Assembly (NCBI GenBank): GCA_003451645.1
Contig: DMER01000186.1
Span: forward strand, 396-14,873
Source of the DNA: Alphaproteobacteria bacterium
Lineage (GTDB): Bacteria; Pseudomonadota; Alphaproteobacteria; Micropepsales; Micropepsaceae
Direction of reading: 5' to 3'
Length of the DNA: 14,478 bases
Shown piece after piece: positions 13,603-14,478 of the stretch. The position numbers and the translations under genes are program-made. The notes beneath the pieces are model-generated. The model was given only the letters and a program-made list of their open reading frames with translations, was not told the DNA's origin and did no database searches. Positions within the stretch are counted from its first letter, which is position 1; the number at the start of each line of letters is the position of its first letter.

Positions 13603-14478
13603 ATGAGCGGAAAATCCATGGATAAGCTGCCAAACGCGGATTTTCTCCGCATTAAGAGACTGCCGCCTTACGTTTTTGAGGAGGTTAATCGCCTCAAGGC
13701 GCAAGGGCGCGGCAAGGGCGCTGACATCATCGATTTCGGGATGGGCAATCCCGATATGGCGACACCAAAGTACATTTTAGATAAACTTATCGAAACAGCG
13801 CAGGCTCCTAGAACCAATAGATACTCATCCAGCAGGGGTATTCCGGGCCTTCGCAAGGCGATGGCCAAGTATTATGCGCGGCGTTTTGGCGTTAAGGTTG
13901 ACCCCGACCGCGAAGTTATTGCGACCATCGGTTCGAAAGAGGGCTTTGCCAATATCGCGCAAGCGATGACGGCGCCGGGTGACGTGATTGTAGCACCCAA
14001 TCCCGCCTATCCGATCCATGCTTTTGGTTTTATCCTCGCAGGCGCCTCTATCAGGCACGTTGAGGCGTCGTCGCCCGAGCAGTACTTGCGCGGGGTTGAG
14101 CGCGCTGTGCGCCACTCGATCCCGGCGCCGCTCGCGGTCATAGTCAGCTATCCGTCCAATCCAACAGCGCAGATCGTGGAGTTGGACTTCTACAAGGACG
14201 TGGTCGCTCTCGCCCGCAAGCATGGCTTTTGGATATTGTCCGACCTTGCCTATTCGGAGATCTATTTCGACGGCGGGCCGCCGCCCTCGATCCTGCAGGT
14301 GCCAGGTGCGAAGGACTATGCGATCGAGTTCAATTCCTTGAGCAAGACCTATTCGATGCCCGGTTTGCGGATGGGATTTGCGGCCGGGAATGAGCGGCTT
14401 GTCGGCGCTCTGGGGCGGATCAAGTCTTATTTGGACTATGGCGCCTATACGCCTATCCAGGTCGCGGCCGCGGCCGCG
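13603..14478 (+). CDS. PLP aminotransferase, AlaC / LL-diaminopimelate type (3' end missing)
   Basis: The 292 residues visible are open to the window edge, about three quarters of a fold type I class I/II aminotransferase. Blocks are FLRIKRLPPYVFEEVNRLK (14-32), DFGMGNPDMATP (44-55), RYSSSRGIPGLRKAMAKYY (73-91), GSKEGFAN (110-117), PNPAYPIH (132-139), YPSNPT with Asn186, SDLAYSEI with Asp214 and Tyr217, and SLSKTYSMPGLRMGF with PLP Lys248. This opening and the SMPGLRMGF block match the alanine/LL-diaminopimelate aminotransferase group common beside phaC in alphaproteobacteria as I recall it, usually followed by homoserine dehydrogenase, which cannot be seen here. The actual amino acid specificity is not determined. 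A second ATG at 13618 is an equally good start. Confidence 0.93.
   Translation, partial: MSGKSMDKLPNADFLRIKRLPPYVFEEVNRLKAQGRGKGADIIDFGMGNPDMATPKYILDKLIETAQAPRTNRYSSSRGIPGLRKAMAKYYARRFGVKVDPDREVIATIGSKEGFANIAQAMTAPGDVIVAPNPAYPIHAFGFILAGASIRHVEASSPEQYLRGVERAVRHSIPAPLAVIVSYPSNPTAQIVELDFYKDVVALARKHGFWILSDLAYSEIYFDGGPPPSILQVPGAKDYAIEFNSLSKTYSMPGLRMGFAAGNERLVGALGRIKSYLDYGAYTPIQVAAAAA

Noticed and set aside
14461..14478. GC-rich palindromic repeat of GCGGCC at the window end
   Set aside because: It is a run of alanine codons in the aminotransferase frame, cut by the window edge.

Overview
The window reads as a stretch of alphaproteobacterial chromosome, about 60% GC in the lines counted by hand. 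The evidence is a class I PHA synthase divergent from a small lipoprotein and an AlaC/diaminopimelate-type aminotransferase, a rich set of CoA-thioester enzymes (SDR, CaiB/BaiF transferase, acyl-CoA dehydrogenase), GST, luciferase-like monooxygenase and SRPBCC genes, and very tight gene packing. No insertion sequence, phage gene, CRISPR array, tRNA or rRNA was seen. The genus cannot be fixed from this sequence.

Layout. 1-123 (-) is the N-terminus of an HSD17B4-like short-chain dehydrogenase. It is separated by a control region with two inverted repeats from an SRPBCC gene (268-756, +). That gene converges with, and overlaps, a small secreted protein (734-1126, -); a perfect 20-bp palindrome lies at the junction. 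A rightward transport/conjugation operon follows: CNT nucleoside transporter (1274-2524), a small membrane protein (2560-2907), a GST (2904-3515) and a GPH-type cation symporter (3541-4992). Leftward come a CaiB/BaiF CoA-transferase (7260-6019) and an LLM flavin oxidoreductase (6022-4967), joined by a 4-base start/stop overlap. A secreted orphan (7430-7873) and an acyl-CoA dehydrogenase (7941-9092) run rightward and end at a hairpin terminator.

The most informative region is 9222-10635. The 274-bp leader of a serine hydroxymethyltransferase gene matches the ZTP (pfl-motif) riboswitch in sequence and fold: P1, P2, the conserved 3' domain and a GGCG/CGCC pseudoknot. It sits ahead of a ribosome-binding site that can pair with the riboswitch's own 3' domain. 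ZTP/ZMP reports a shortage of 10-formyl-tetrahydrofolate, and SHMT feeds one-carbon units into folate, so the circuit makes sense. The SHMT itself is divergent: DVSHYGG replaces the usual DMAHIAG. It is coupled by a GTGA overlap to a PaiB-like FMN-binding protein, so that gene probably comes under the same riboswitch.

10632-14478: the PaiB-like gene converges with and overlaps phaC (13035-11236, -). The phaC leader is shared with a divergent small lipoprotein (13228-13596), followed six bases later by a PLP aminotransferase that runs off the window end. All three convergent gene pairs overlap at their 3' ends, and three adjacent pairs share 4-base start/stop overlaps, so the genome is compact and translational coupling is common.
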